This document shows positions 1 to 9,659 of a DNA stretch of 64,000 bases, piece by piece. The DNA is from Bacteroidetes bacterium UBA6063 (GTDB lineage Bacteria; Bacteroidota; Bacteroidia; NS11-12g; UBA9320), in contig DIYD01000106.1 in assembly GCA_002428905.1 (NCBI GenBank), forward strand, positions 37,732 to 101,731, in the 5' to 3' direction. Numbering within the stretch: the stretch's first letter is position 1; each line of letters opens with the position of its first letter. The notes under the pieces were generated by a model. That model did no database searches and was not told where the DNA came from. It saw only the letters and a list, made by a program, of their open reading frames with translations. The translations under genes were made by a program, and so were the position numbers.

Positions 1-1
1 A

Positions 2-691
2 GAAATGAACGGAGTGTCGTTAATGAAAAGGACAGACACCAAATTCCTGGTGAACAAACGACAACTGCCTGTTATTCTTGAAGAGGCTTCACAGCAATAT
101 CGCATCTTATCGATTAATGATGAGCGCTTGATGTCGTATAAAACGCAGTACTACGATACGCCATCTATGACGTTCTATCATCGTCATCACAATAAAAGAT
201 CGACGCGAACCAAGGTTCGCATTCGCCAATATATTGAGTCGAACCTTCTCTTTCTGGAGGTAAAGCTTAAAAACAACAAAGGCAAGACAAACAAATCGAG
301 GGTGCAATTGGAAAGCTGGACGGATACTCTGGGCTCAAAAGAACTACAGTTTATCGCCGATACATCTGGGCAACATTACAACCTGGCGCCCATCTTAATG
401 AATGAATTTAATCGCTTTACACTGGTTGATCGGCAAATGCGAGAGCGTGCCACCATCGATCTTAATCTGCGATTTAATCAGGAGGAGTTTGATGAAGACC
501 TTGTTATTGTTGAATTGAAACAGGAACGATTATCCCGCCAATCGCCCTTATTTCAGATATTAAAGAAAAATCGGGTTTACCCGAAAAGTATGAGCAAGTA
601 CTGCATTGGTGTAGCTGCTCATTTTCCCGATGTGAAACAGAACAATTTTAAACGCCGTTTCAGGTCAATAGAAAAAATTAAAGAACAATAA
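2..691 (+). CDS. VTC-domain protein (polyphosphate polymerase-like), 5' end outside window
   Basis: The frame is open to the left edge, and the first visible residues (EMNGVSLMKRTDTKF) sit where family members already have about 20 residues behind them, so the true start is probably upstream. The VTC tunnel-domain pattern is visible: TDTKF near residue 11, YYDT near 49, the basic strand RTKVRIRQY near 68, FLEVKLK near 80, RATIDLNLRF near 146, IVELKQ near 165 and SKYCIG near 195. In yeast VTC4 this fold makes polyphosphate. The substrate of the bacterial homologues found beside DUF4956 and CotH is not established. It lies 5 nt before the DUF4956 gene and heads a four-gene operon. Confidence 0.85.
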   Translation, partial: EMNGVSLMKRTDTKFLVNKRQLPVILEEASQQYRILSINDERLMSYKTQYYDTPSMTFYHRHHNKRSTRTKVRIRQYIESNLLFLEVKLKNNKGKTNKSRVQLESWTDTLGSKELQFIADTSGQHYNLAPILMNEFNRFTLVDRQMRERATIDLNLRFNQEEFDEDLVIVELKQERLSRQSPLFQILKKNRVYPKSMSKYCIGVAAHFPDVKQNNFKRRFRSIEKIKEQ

Positions 692-696
692 AGCTT

Positions 697-1302
697 ATGG
701 AACTATTTGGCATCCCAATTTTCGACGACGACTTATACAAGCTCGTGTTTAGGTTCGCAATTAACCTTGCCTTTCTAACTGTTATCATCCGTGGTTTTTA
801 TTACAGCAATACCAAACGGAAAGACTACCTCTTTACCTACTATTTGATCGGTACAATTGTGTTCATCTTATGTTTCACCCTGAAGAAATTCGAGTTGGAT
901 TTGGGAATGGCACTAGGCCTCTTTGCCATATTCGGTATCATACGATATCGAACAGACCCAATTGACATTAAAGAAATGACCTATTTGTTTGTGGTAATTG
1001 GTGTATCGGTTGTGAATTCACTTGCCAACAAGAAGATGAGCTACGCCGAAATTCTCATAGGCAATTCCATTGTGGTAGCAACCATTTTCGTTCTTGAGCG
1101 TATCTGGCATGTTAAAAACACGTCTTCCAAGACAATTCAATACGAAAAGATAGAAAACATCAAGCCTGAAAATTACGATCGTTTGAAAGCAGATTTAGAA
1201 GAGCGAACAGGGTTGAACATTGAAAGCATTCGTGTGGGAGACATTGACTTCCTCCGCGACTCAGCTAAAATTACGATAACCTATACAACAGAAGAACAAT
1301 GA
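697..1302 (+). CDS. DUF4956 membrane protein
   Basis: This 201-residue protein has four or five hydrophobic segments in its first 135 residues (about 15-35, 45-62, 68-85, 93-110, 117-135) and a soluble C-terminal tail of about 60 residues. The stretch GMALGLFAIFGIIRYRTDPI is the conserved core of DUF4956. The family has no defined reaction. Its usual neighbours are VTC-domain and CotH proteins, as here. The stop codon overlaps the next start (ATGA), which indicates translational coupling. Confidence 0.85.
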   Translation: MELFGIPIFDDDLYKLVFRFAINLAFLTVIIRGFYYSNTKRKDYLFTYYLIGTIVFILCFTLKKFELDLGMALGLFAIFGIIRYRTDPIDIKEMTYLFVVIGVSVVNSLANKKMSYAEILIGNSIVVATIFVLERIWHVKNTSSKTIQYEKIENIKPENYDRLKADLEERTGLNIESIRVGDIDFLRDSAKITITYTTEEQ

Positions 1303-2015
1303 ATATGAATAAAAGAATTATAGCCACATTAGGCCTTTTTTGCCTGATTTGTTCCAGTGTTTTTGCACAGGAAACCGTTACCGTTCGCGATTTGGAAACC
1401 TGGAGTTCCATTGGATTAAGATACAAGTTCAACAAAAAATGGAGCATTGCAGTGCAAGAACAACTTCGGCTGAAAGACAACTCGTCTACCATTGATCAGT
1501 ACTTTACTCAGGGCACAATAAAATACAAACCGATCAAGCCCATTTGGTTTGGTTTATCTGCACGGTACATCCGCAACAACGATAACCAGGGCAAGATACA
1601 GGGTTACGAAAACCACATGCGTTTCCACGCCGATTTCGGATATAAGCACAACATCAGTCGCTTTAAATTGAAGTACCGCGTGCGCTATCAGCATAAAAAT
1701 GAGCTTGGCATCAGTGCAGCAGATGGTGACGAAGCAAGAACGTTTGCCCGGTTTAAGGTAGACGGGAAATACAACATTAAGAAATGGAAGCTTGATCCCG
1801 GTTTAGCCGCAGAGATTTTCTACAACACAAGTAATTCTGTTGTAACCGACCAACTTCAAAGAATCCGGTTTACCCTGTATACAAATTACGATGAATGGGA
1901 TTTCGGTGACTTCAGAATGTTCTATCGGCTTGAACGTGATTTAAATACCACCTATCCCAAAACTACGCACATCGTTGGTCTAAATTATCAGTTAACCCTA
2001 AAGAAAAAGAAATGA
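1299..2015 (+). CDS. DUF2490-type outer-membrane beta-barrel protein
   Basis: The protein has 238 residues with a signal peptide ending near FAQ (residue 24). Alternating aromatic/polar strands follow and the final residues are basic. WSSIGLRYKFNKKWSIAVQEQLRLK and the closing TTHIVGLNYQLTLKKK fit the DUF2490 barrel family, probably a small outer-membrane barrel. It overlaps both neighbours by 4 nt and is the third gene of the VTC/DUF4956/CotH operon. It may provide an outer-membrane component for whatever this operon does; that is inference. Confidence 0.7.
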   Translation: MNMNKRIIATLGLFCLICSSVFAQETVTVRDLETWSSIGLRYKFNKKWSIAVQEQLRLKDNSSTIDQYFTQGTIKYKPIKPIWFGLSARYIRNNDNQGKIQGYENHMRFHADFGYKHNISRFKLKYRVRYQHKNELGISAADGDEARTFARFKVDGKYNIKKWKLDPGLAAEIFYNTSNSVVTDQLQRIRFTLYTNYDEWDFGDFRMFYRLERDLNTTYPKTTHIVGLNYQLTLKKKK

Positions 2016-3379
2016 AAACGCATCGCACTTTATACATAATACCTCTTCTTGCCGGGCTACTATTTGCCGGGTGTAAGAAAGAAATTGAAATCGAAGGAGA
2101 AGCTGTGTTGCCTGATTGGACAACCGCATCACACTCAAATGACGTTCCACCCAACTACTCCATGGTGTTCAACGATGACAAAGTACACCGCATAGACATC
2201 GTCCTTACTTCGGAAGAATGGGATGCTATGCAAGATGATTTGGCTGACATTCAGGGTTCAGGCGGAGGTCCCGGTGGTGGACCAGGTGGTGGTCCCGGAC
2301 AAACATTTTCGGATGAAACACCCCAGTATTTTCCGTGCGATTTTTACTACAATGGTAAGCAGTGGTACGAGGTGGGCATTCGCTATAAGGGAAATTCTTC
2401 ACTACGCGCAAACAGCAATAAACTCCCATTGCGGTTGGACTTTAACAAATTCCAGGATGAGTTCCCCGATATCCGCGGACAACGATTCTATGGTTTTGAA
2501 GAACTTTCACTAAGCAGCAACTACAATGATGCTTCGCTGATTCGAGAGAAAGCGGCTGCAGACATCTTCCGCCATTTTGGGGTTCCAGCTGCCCGTACAG
2601 CCTTTTATGAAGTCTACATCGATCATGGTAATGGCCCTGTTTACTTTGGGGTGTACACCATGGTAGAAGTGATTTTTGATACGATGTTGGAAGACTACTT
2701 TGGAACCAATTCCGGCAATTGTTATAAACCTGAGGACGATGGCGCACAATTCGCACAAAACATATTCAACCTCGACGATTTTGAGTTAAAAACCAACGAA
2801 GTTGGAGGAGATAAAAGTGATATTCAGGAGTTGTTCAACATCTTACATTCGGCCGACCGAACGTCTAATCCGGAAGCGTGGAAAACAAGTCTGGAATCGG
2901 TGTTCGATGTCAACGGTTTTCTGAAGTATCTGGCAGCCAATAATACGATCCAGAACTGGGATACGTATGGCCTAATGCCACACAACTATTATTTGTATCA
3001 TGACCCACAGGATGGTCTAATCAAGTGGATTGTATGGGACAACAACGAGGCATTTCAAAACGGCAAGCAAGGTGGCGCTGTTTCACTCTCGATGAGCGAG
3101 GTAAACACCAATTGGCCTCTAATCCCCTATATCATTGGGGATTCTGAATATGAAGCGATATACAAATCGTACTTACAGCAGTTTATCACCACCTCCTTTG
3201 AAAGTTCCAGAATTCAGGATTTCTACAGTGCGTATGAATCGCTGTTATATTCTTCGGCAGAAAAAGAACAGTCTGGCTATTCGTACATAAATGGTATTTC
3301 AGGATTTACATCCGCCATGAGTACGATGAAGACTCATAATACTAGTCGCATTGCAACCGTGAATGCGTATTTGCAATAG
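2012..3379 (+). CDS. CotH-family lipoprotein (spore-coat kinase-like fold)
   Basis: The protein has 455 residues. The N-terminus ends in a lipobox (LLFAGC, Cys near residue 20), so it should be a lipoprotein. A low-complexity linker of three GGGP units lies near residues 85-95. The CotH domain follows: RYKGNSS near 123, SLSSNYNDASLIREK near 165, a GVYTMVE strand near 213, and the acidic motif YLYHDPQDGLIKWIVWDNNEAF near 325-346, split here by W residues typical of the family. Bacillus CotH is a protein kinase. Activity in this operon type is unproven. This is the last gene of the operon and is followed by a terminator. Confidence 0.85.
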   Translation: MKTHRTLYIIPLLAGLLFAGCKKEIEIEGEAVLPDWTTASHSNDVPPNYSMVFNDDKVHRIDIVLTSEEWDAMQDDLADIQGSGGGPGGGPGGGPGQTFSDETPQYFPCDFYYNGKQWYEVGIRYKGNSSLRANSNKLPLRLDFNKFQDEFPDIRGQRFYGFEELSLSSNYNDASLIREKAAADIFRHFGVPAARTAFYEVYIDHGNGPVYFGVYTMVEVIFDTMLEDYFGTNSGNCYKPEDDGAQFAQNIFNLDDFELKTNEVGGDKSDIQELFNILHSADRTSNPEAWKTSLESVFDVNGFLKYLAANNTIQNWDTYGLMPHNYYLYHDPQDGLIKWIVWDNNEAFQNGKQGGAVSLSMSEVNTNWPLIPYIIGDSEYEAIYKSYLQQFITTSFESSRIQDFYSAYESLLYSSAEKEQSGYSYINGISGFTSAMSTMKTHNTSRIATVNAYLQ

Positions 3380-3410
3380 ACTACATTCGGTTATATAAGC
3401 GATACCGATG

Positions 3411-3447
3411 GCCCTATGTCAAGAATTGATTGGCATAGGGTTTTTTT
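3411..3447 (+). terminator. Intrinsic terminator of the CotH operon
   Basis: CCCTATG and CATAGGG form a 7-bp stem (3412-3418 with 3434-3440), followed directly by seven T. It lies 32 nt after the CotH stop codon. Confidence 0.85.
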
Positions 3448-3478
3448 ATGGTTGAAATTTGTAGTATAAATTTTGATT

Positions 3479-3949
3479 ATGAAAACAACTATATTTGGTA
3501 TCGAGAAATCTCAAGCAGAGAAGACCGTTACAGCCCTAAACGAATTGCTTTCGTCTTACCAAGTGTTTTACCAAAACCTCAGAGGGTACCACTGGAATAT
3601 TATTGGTAAAGACTTTTTTGAGTTGCATTTGAAATTTGAGGAATATTACAACGATGCACAGGTAAAGATTGATGAAATTGCCGAGCGCATTTTAACCCTG
3701 GAAGCAACGCCTTTGCACAGTTTCGACAAGTTCCTTGAGCACAGTACACTACCCATTCACAGCAATGTATTCGAAGGTGCACGAGCGGTAGAACAAATTC
3801 GAGAACAACTTGAAGTGTTGCTTGAAAAACAGAAGACCATTCTTCATATGGCAGACGATAGTAACGACATCGCTACTTCGGATTTAATGACGCAGTATAT
3901 ATCTGCTCAGGAAAAAACGGTTTGGATGTTGCGCTCGTTTTTGAGTTAG
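3479..3949 (+). CDS. dps: Dps/ferritin-like DNA protection protein
   Basis: This is a Dps-family protein of 156 residues, counted from the ATG at 3479. A TTG two codons upstream is in frame but less likely. The N-terminal ferroxidase helix reads FYQNLRGYHWNI, followed by ELHLKFEEYYNDAQVKIDEIAER, which carries the inter-subunit iron ligands (His, Asp, Glu) of the dodecameric Dps cage. Dps oxidises ferrous iron with peroxide and shields DNA in stationary phase. Its stop overlaps the stop of the convergent gene by a few bases. Confidence 0.93.
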   Translation: MKTTIFGIEKSQAEKTVTALNELLSSYQVFYQNLRGYHWNIIGKDFFELHLKFEEYYNDAQVKIDEIAERILTLEATPLHSFDKFLEHSTLPIHSNVFEGARAVEQIREQLEVLLEKQKTILHMADDSNDIATSDLMTQYISAQEKTVWMLRSFLS

Positions 3950-4656
3950 AATGTATCCCAATGGCGACCATATAGTCTTCCCATTTTTCTAGAAAATACC
4001 AAACCTAAATTGGTCACATGAATTCCGGAGCGATAACGTGCATGATTTATTCCAACACCGATCTCCCATCGCAGTGATTGCCCAACGGGGCGCGTTAATT
4101 CGTATTTAAGGATTAGTCCGGGATCATGAGTCATGTACGTAGCTGTACCAAAAAAATCCTGATACGGTGAAAACCACCAATTTGTATACATCTCCCAGCG
4201 GTGACTATACCCTATCATTGTATTGTGTTTCCACTTTTTGTTTAAGAAACGCTTCCCTACAAGAAAGCTAGACACGAATTCTGATCGACTATGAGGCAAC
4301 CAGGACTCCCAGTCTATTTCATGCATTTTGGGTCCGAATGGGCTATGATTAAACTGAGGCATTGATCGAAGCTCAACCGCATAATCAAACAAGTCGCTGT
4401 GGTAGGTAAATCTGGGCTGCGGCACTAACCCCACATTTAAGAGAATGAATTGCCCACAACTTCCAGCGAGATAGCCCAATTGGGATTGACGAAAGCCCAG
4501 TGAATACGTATTGTAATACGCATCTGAATAGTATGGATAACCATTCAGGTTTGATATAGACCATTTGGCTTTAGGCACCTGGTATCCCAAACAAGTAAGT
4601 GTCGATGTGAGCAAGACCATACAAACTGTCAGTCTATGCATTAGGGTGAAGTTCAT
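3946..4656 (-). CDS. Uncharacterised secreted beta-barrel-like protein
   Basis: I do not recognise the family with certainty. From the ATG at 4656 there are 236 residues, with a signal peptide (hydrophobic stretch LTVCMVLLTSTLTCLG). The rest is rich in aromatic, strand-like segments (YNTYSLGFRQSQLGYLAG, WEIGVGINHARYRSG, HVTNLGLVFSRKMGRLYG), as in outer-membrane barrels of the acyloxyacyl-hydrolase/PagL size class. I see no secure PagL His-Ser active-site pair. An upstream in-frame TTG at 4674 is an alternative start. Confidence 0.55.
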   Translation of the reverse strand: MNFTLMHRLTVCMVLLTSTLTCLGYQVPKAKWSISNLNGYPYYSDAYYNTYSLGFRQSQLGYLAGSCGQFILLNVGLVPQPRFTYHSDLFDYAVELRSMPQFNHSPFGPKMHEIDWESWLPHSRSEFVSSFLVGKRFLNKKWKHNTMIGYSHRWEMYTNWWFSPYQDFFGTATYMTHDPGLILKYELTRPVGQSLRWEIGVGINHARYRSGIHVTNLGLVFSRKMGRLYGRHWDTF

Positions 4657-4693
4657 CACCTTAAAGATACGCAAAAGGAGGCGATCGTCCCGT

Positions 4694-5536
4694 TTACTTA
4701 TTTCGCATGCGCTTAATCGCTCGCCAAATTGCAGGTGGCATCCAGTCGGTGGCGAAGTTCACTACAGCATTGTACCGACGCATGTCTTTTTCCGTTTCAA
4801 CACCCTTGCGATCAACGAAAAGCGTAGTATGGTCTTCCAACCCTTCATTCACTTCACTAGCCGGACGACCATTGGTGTAATAATACAATGCCAGTGATTT
4901 TCGACTTCGGTCTTCAGGGCATGTAAGTTTATCTGGATGGCCATGATACGAAAAGTCGGTCGTTGAGAACATAGCGAGGCGATTAAACAGGGGTAATATC
5001 TTCTTTTCGCACTTGGTCATATCCTGATTCCAAAGCTCGAAATGTCCGCCATACGACTCCTCCCAGTCCTTATTTAGATAAATGAGTACATTTAATCGAC
5101 GGTCTAAACCCGTGGATTTATGTTTGTTAAAATCCGCATGAACCTTTAAAAATCCACCCGGTTTAATTTGGTGACATCCTCCACCTTCGTAGTACGGATC
5201 TCCCAGAAGGTTCTCAATACCAGTGAGTTCTGAAAGAAAATTTAAAAATGGTTCTGAATTCAAAAAGTGCATAAACACTTTAGTGGCCTTTCCAAACCGC
5301 TCTTCACCACGTGAGGCAAGCTTCACTTCGTTAGGTGTTTTATACTGAATATCACCCTTGTCTCCCATCTCTGGGAATTCGGCCAATACTTCAGACAAAA
5401 AATCCGCGTTAAAGAAGTCGTCAAAGTAAATATTAGGGAACGGAGAATTACTTCCATATTCCGATTTGTAGTGACGCGCAAGGCCCATTAGTTCATCGTA
5501 TTCGATGTCTAGTACTTTATATTCTCCGATCTGCAT
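4694..5536 (-). CDS. 2-oxoglutarate/Fe(II)-dependent oxygenase
   Basis: This 280-residue protein belongs to the prolyl-4-hydroxylase-like 2OG-Fe(II) class. The iron triad is visible: HADFNKH gives His-x-Asp near residues 137-139, and YHGHPDKL gives the distal His near 203. RKSLALYYYTNGRP near 215-228 supplies the Arg that binds the 2OG carboxylate. No signal peptide is present, so it is cytoplasmic. The substrate is unknown; it could be a protein or small-molecule hydroxylase. It is divergent from the DUF2723 gene. Confidence 0.85.
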   Translation of the reverse strand: MQIGEYKVLDIEYDELMGLARHYKSEYGSNSPFPNIYFDDFFNADFLSEVLAEFPEMGDKGDIQYKTPNEVKLASRGEERFGKATKVFMHFLNSEPFLNFLSELTGIENLLGDPYYEGGGCHQIKPGGFLKVHADFNKHKSTGLDRRLNVLIYLNKDWEESYGGHFELWNQDMTKCEKKILPLFNRLAMFSTTDFSYHGHPDKLTCPEDRSRKSLALYYYTNGRPASEVNEGLEDHTTLFVDRKGVETEKDMRRYNAVVNFATDWMPPAIWRAIKRMRNK

Positions 5537-5544
5537 TTTATAAC

Positions 5545-5574
5545 TTTAAGGTGTAAAAAAAAGAAATATTTTTG
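5545..5574 (+). promoter_or_regulatory. Probable Bacteroidetes promoter for the DUF2723 gene
   Basis: TATTTTTG at 5567-5574 matches the -7 consensus TAnnTTTG. A TTTA at 5545-5548 stands 18 nt upstream as an imperfect -33 element. The start codon is 24 nt downstream. Confidence 0.4.
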
Positions 5575-5598
5575 TGACGCACAAAGACACGCTTGAAT

Positions 5599-8500
5599 AT
5601 GATAAAATATAAATTGTGGAACAACATTCTGGGATGGGTCAGTTTTGCCATCGCGATGATCGTTTACACGCTAACCGTTGAACCATCAGTACCTCTTTGG
5701 GATTGTGGCGAATTCATTTCAGCCTCATATAGTTTACAAGTTGTTCACCCTCCGGGGGCACCGCTCTTCTTGTTACTCGGTCGATTGTTCTCCATGTTTG
5801 CCATGGGCAATCTAGCCAATGTAGCGCTGGCCGTGAACATGCTATCGGTTGTTGCTAGTGCATTAACCGTTGGCTTTACCTTCTGGATTATTACACATTT
5901 TGCGCTTAAATCGTTGAATATCAACGTTGAAAAGCCTGAGGTGTCTTTGTCGCAAGCCGTAGGGATTTTCGGCTCTGGAATCGTTGGTGCACTTGCACTT
6001 ACGTTTATGGATACGTTCTGGTTCAGTGCCGTTGAAGCGGAAGTTTATGCTTCTTCTTCTTTGTTTACCGCATTGTCGTTCTGGGGTATCCTTAAGTGGG
6101 AATCAAACAAAAGTAAACCAACGGCAGATCGTTGGTTGGTGTTCATCGCCTATACCATTGGATTGTCCATTGGGCTTCACTTACTGAACTTACTTGTTAT
6201 TCCAGCGGTGGTATTGTACTACTTCTTCAACCGTTATAAGGTGAACAACATCAACATCATTAAGGCACTGGCTGTAGGAGCTGGTTCGCTGGTTTTCATT
6301 AACTGGGGAGTAATTCCTGGCTTACCGAAAATCGCTGCCTCTATTGACAAGATGTTTGTGAACGGCATGGGATTACCATTCAATTCAGGGGTCTTATTCA
6401 CGGTTGCACTCGTAATTGCCGTAATGGCTTTCGCGGTTCGTTACAGTATTAAAAAACAAAAGCCGTTGTTAAACCTTGCTTTCCTATGTCTTACCTATAT
6501 CCTCATCGGTTACAGTTCATATTCTATGGTGGTTATTCGGTCATTGGCCGAACCTCCAATCGACATGAACGATCCGGAAGATGCCTACAGCTTACTAAGC
6601 TATATTCAGCGTGAACAATATGGTGATCGTCCCCTATTCAAAGGGCCTTACTACAACTCACGACCAATCAACTACAAAGACGGTCGCGACCACTATCGTA
6701 AAGGTGCAGAGAAATATGAGTTTACGGGTACGGCTATCAAGTACGAGTGGCGTGAGCAAGACCAGACCATCTTACCTCGTATGGGTGATCTTACCGACAA
6801 GAATAAAGGGTACAAGTACTGGTACAATGAACGCACGAATTCTGACGGTCAGGTGGTGACACCTGATTTTAAGCAGAACATTAACTTTATGATGGACTAT
6901 CAGCTGGGTTGGATGTATTGGCGTTATTTCTTCTGGAACTTCGGAGGAAGACAAAGTGACAACCAAAACGTTGATAAAAACGTATTCGACGGTAATTGGT
7001 TAAGTGGTCTTAACTTTATCGATAATGGCCGTCTTGGGCCGCAAGACGATTTGCCGGAATCAATGACCACCAATAAGGCAAGAAACAAATACTACCTGAT
7101 TCCGTTCCTACTCGGGTTGATTGGTATCTTCTTCCAGTTTGCGCGAAATAAATACGATGCCACCACGGTTACGGTGTTGTTCATATTCACAGGTATTTTC
7201 ATTGTAATATATCTGAATCAGCCGCCACTAGAACCGCGTGAGCGTGACTATACCAACGTGGGCTCTTATCAAACCTTCTGTATATGGATCGGTTTGGCCG
7301 TTCTTGCCATTGCCGAATTCTTCAAGAAGTTTATGGGCCAGATGCCTGCAGCTGCCCTGGGTATTGTTTTATGTCTACCGGCACCGTATTTAATGGGGTC
7401 TCAGAACTGGGACGACCACGACCGATCTGATCGTTACCTGGGTATTAGTTTTGCGAGAAACTACCTGAACTCGTGTGATAAAAATGCCATTCTGTTTACG
7501 AATGGTGATAATGATACGTATCCATTATGGTATGCACAAAACGTTGAAGGTATTCGTACAGATGTTCGGATCATCAACCTGAGCTTACTGAGTACAGAGT
7601 ATTATGCACAAGCCCTGACCCGCAAGTACTACGCTTCAGAACCCTTGCCAATGTCCATCATTCCAGAAGAGAAGTTACAAGATGGCCAACGCGATATCGT
7701 ATCGTACTTTGATAAAAACCGATTCTTCGCACAAGACCGATATCACAGTTTAAAGAAGGTGTTGTCGTTTGTTACCAGTGACGAGGATCAACACAAAGCT
7801 TCGTCGAATTACTCTAAAGCGGGAGAGCTTGAAAACTATCTTCCGGCGAGAAACGTGTATATCGAAGTGGACAAAGAAGCTGTTATGGCTTCAGGTACAG
7901 TGAGTGAAAAAGACACCGGCCGAATTGTTGACTATATTCAGTTCACACTGGGTAATCGATTGATGAAAGGTAGTATTGTGATGTTGGACATTATTGCAAC
8001 CAACGCTGCAAATGGATGGGAACGCCCTATCTACTTTACAACGACTACCGGAGACGACACATATGCAAATCTTGAGTCGTACTTCCGACACGAAGGACTG
8101 ACTTATCGTCTGGTTCCGATCAAGTCGAACTGGAATGCAGAACGTGGTTTGATCGATAACGACCTGTTATACAAACGCCTTATGGAAGACTTTGTATGGG
8201 GTAACATGGAAAAAGGAACGATGTTCCTCGACCACAAAGCAACACTCGTTCCACGTAATCTGCGCGTGTTATTCGCTCAGGTTGCCCAGCGTTATGTTTC
8301 GGAAGGCGATAACGAAAAAGCAAAAGCCCTACTTCTGAAATCTTTAGAAGTTATTCCGGAGTCTATCTTACCAATGGACACCTATATCAAGGCATATTAT
8401 ATTGAAATGCTGAACACTACGGGTGAAACGGAGAAAGCAAAAGAATTACTTGCGAGTAATGTAAAACGCATCAAGGAAGAGAGTCAGTACTTCTTAAAAA

Positions 8501-8676
8501 TGCAACGACATAAAGATGTGCAGTTTAGAAGTATTGCCCGGTCAAAACTTACCGGACTTAATGGTGATTTGAATCAGGCGCTTGGTTTGTCAATGCGTTT
8601 ATCTGATTCTACTTCAATGAATGCATTGAACGATTTGAGACTATTAATGCCTCAACCGCAAACACCACAACAATAA
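5599..8676 (+). CDS. DUF2723 membrane protein (GT-C glycosyltransferase-like)
   Basis: From the ATG at 5599 this is a 1025-residue integral membrane protein; a TTG two codons earlier is also in frame. The hallmark N-terminal loop of DUF2723 reads SVPLWDCGEFISASY then HPPGAPLFLLLGRLF, with acidic residues where GT-C enzymes coordinate the lipid-phosphate sugar donor. About ten membrane helices run to residue 330 and again around 500-600. The C-terminal 150 residues are helical and TPR-like (EKAKALLLKSLEVIPE). The family is related to protein O-mannosyltransferases; the substrate is not known. A strong terminator follows. Confidence 0.85.
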   Translation: MIKYKLWNNILGWVSFAIAMIVYTLTVEPSVPLWDCGEFISASYSLQVVHPPGAPLFLLLGRLFSMFAMGNLANVALAVNMLSVVASALTVGFTFWIITHFALKSLNINVEKPEVSLSQAVGIFGSGIVGALALTFMDTFWFSAVEAEVYASSSLFTALSFWGILKWESNKSKPTADRWLVFIAYTIGLSIGLHLLNLLVIPAVVLYYFFNRYKVNNINIIKALAVGAGSLVFINWGVIPGLPKIAASIDKMFVNGMGLPFNSGVLFTVALVIAVMAFAVRYSIKKQKPLLNLAFLCLTYILIGYSSYSMVVIRSLAEPPIDMNDPEDAYSLLSYIQREQYGDRPLFKGPYYNSRPINYKDGRDHYRKGAEKYEFTGTAIKYEWREQDQTILPRMGDLTDKNKGYKYWYNERTNSDGQVVTPDFKQNINFMMDYQLGWMYWRYFFWNFGGRQSDNQNVDKNVFDGNWLSGLNFIDNGRLGPQDDLPESMTTNKARNKYYLIPFLLGLIGIFFQFARNKYDATTVTVLFIFTGIFIVIYLNQPPLEPRERDYTNVGSYQTFCIWIGLAVLAIAEFFKKFMGQMPAAALGIVLCLPAPYLMGSQNWDDHDRSDRYLGISFARNYLNSCDKNAILFTNGDNDTYPLWYAQNVEGIRTDVRIINLSLLSTEYYAQALTRKYYASEPLPMSIIPEEKLQDGQRDIVSYFDKNRFFAQDRYHSLKKVLSFVTSDEDQHKASSNYSKAGELENYLPARNVYIEVDKEAVMASGTVSEKDTGRIVDYIQFTLGNRLMKGSIVMLDIIATNAANGWERPIYFTTTTGDDTYANLESYFRHEGLTYRLVPIKSNWNAERGLIDNDLLYKRLMEDFVWGNMEKGTMFLDHKATLVPRNLRVLFAQVAQRYVSEGDNEKAKALLLKSLEVIPESILPMDTYIKAYYIEMLNTTGETEKAKELLASNVKRIKEESQYFLKMQRHKDVQFRSIARSKLTGLNGDLNQALGLSMRLSDSTSMNALNDLRLLMPQPQTPQQ

Positions 8677-8695
8677 AGACACTAATTTTCCTATA

Positions 8696-8721
8696 AACCC
8701 CGGTGTACAAACCGGGGTTTT
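8696..8721 (+). terminator. Intrinsic terminator after the DUF2723 gene
   Basis: AAACCCCGGT and ACCGGGGTTT form a 10-bp stem with a short loop, running into a T-rich end. Confidence 0.85.
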
Positions 8722-8737
8722 ATGTTTATACAGGCGT

Positions 8738-9478
8738 ATGAATAAGACGAACAAAGCGAACAAACAGATGATTTATGGCCTTCATACGGTTATTGAAGCC
8801 ATACAATCGGGGAAAGAATTTGAGCGCATCTATGTGCAGAAAGGCGAAAAGGGTCCATTATTTAATGAGCTAACTGCCCTCATCAAGGAAAACCGTTTGC
8901 CAGTGCACCAGGTACCTGTGCACAAACTAAATCGTCTTACACGGGGCAATCACCAGGGCGCCGTAGCGTTCTTATCGCTTATACCCAATGTGAGTATTGG
9001 TGAGATTATTACCCGAACGTTTGAAACCGGGCAGGATCCAAAGATTTTAGTGCTTGATGGTGTAACCGATGTGCGAAACTTCGGGGCGTTATCCCGGTCG
9101 GCTCTGGCCTTTGGTTTTCATGCGGTGGTTGTACCGCACAAAGGATCTGCACTTATTCATCAGGATGCGGTTAAGGCATCTGCTGGCGCATTAATGAAGC
9201 TTCCGGTAAGTAAGGTAGCTCATTTAGGAAGCAGTCTGCGAGAAATGAAAGCGTTTGGATTGAGTGTACTGGGTATTACTGAAAAAGCATCGGATTCTAT
9301 TCGAAGCTTACAGGTAACCGGACCAATTGCCCTGGTTCTGGGTAATGAAGAAACCGGTATTCAATCCAGTAATATTTCGCTTTGCGATGAGACTTATCGC
9401 ATCGAAATATCCGAAGAAATCGACTCTCTGAATGTGTCTGTTGCTGGAGCGGTGGCCATGTATCAGGCGTCGTTATAA
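8738..9478 (+). CDS. rlmB: 23S rRNA (guanosine-2'-O-)-methyltransferase, TrmH/SPOUT family
   Basis: The protein has 246 residues. The N-terminal substrate-binding domain begins with MIYGLHTVIEAIQSGKEF, as in RlmB. The SPOUT domain carries motif 1 (LDGVTDVRNFGALSRSA, residues 105-121), motif 2 (IALVLGNEETGIQ, near 199-211) and motif 3 (IEISEEIDSLNVSVAGAVAMYQ region, near 222-243), which together build the knotted SAM site. E. coli RlmB methylates G2251 of 23S rRNA. The exact target here is inferred from similarity. Confidence 0.9.
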   Translation: MNKTNKANKQMIYGLHTVIEAIQSGKEFERIYVQKGEKGPLFNELTALIKENRLPVHQVPVHKLNRLTRGNHQGAVAFLSLIPNVSIGEIITRTFETGQDPKILVLDGVTDVRNFGALSRSALAFGFHAVVVPHKGSALIHQDAVKASAGALMKLPVSKVAHLGSSLREMKAFGLSVLGITEKASDSIRSLQVTGPIALVLGNEETGIQSSNISLCDETYRIEISEEIDSLNVSVAGAVAMYQASL

Positions 9479-9659
9479 ACGTTTTTAAACGGAGTGTCTA
9501 GTTGTCAGAACTAGCTAATTTAGACCACATTACACGTAAAGTGTTCATTATCAACGAGTCATATCCACATTAATTTTTTAAAACCAAACAATAATTCGCT
9601 TGTTTTTTTCGTATAGAAAAATAATTTTCGCGAGACAATCGTACAATAATTATAGAACT

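Noticed and set aside
2264..2300. GGT/CCC-rich repeat in the CotH gene as an assembly error
   Set aside because: It keeps the frame and encodes a plausible Gly-Pro linker between domains.
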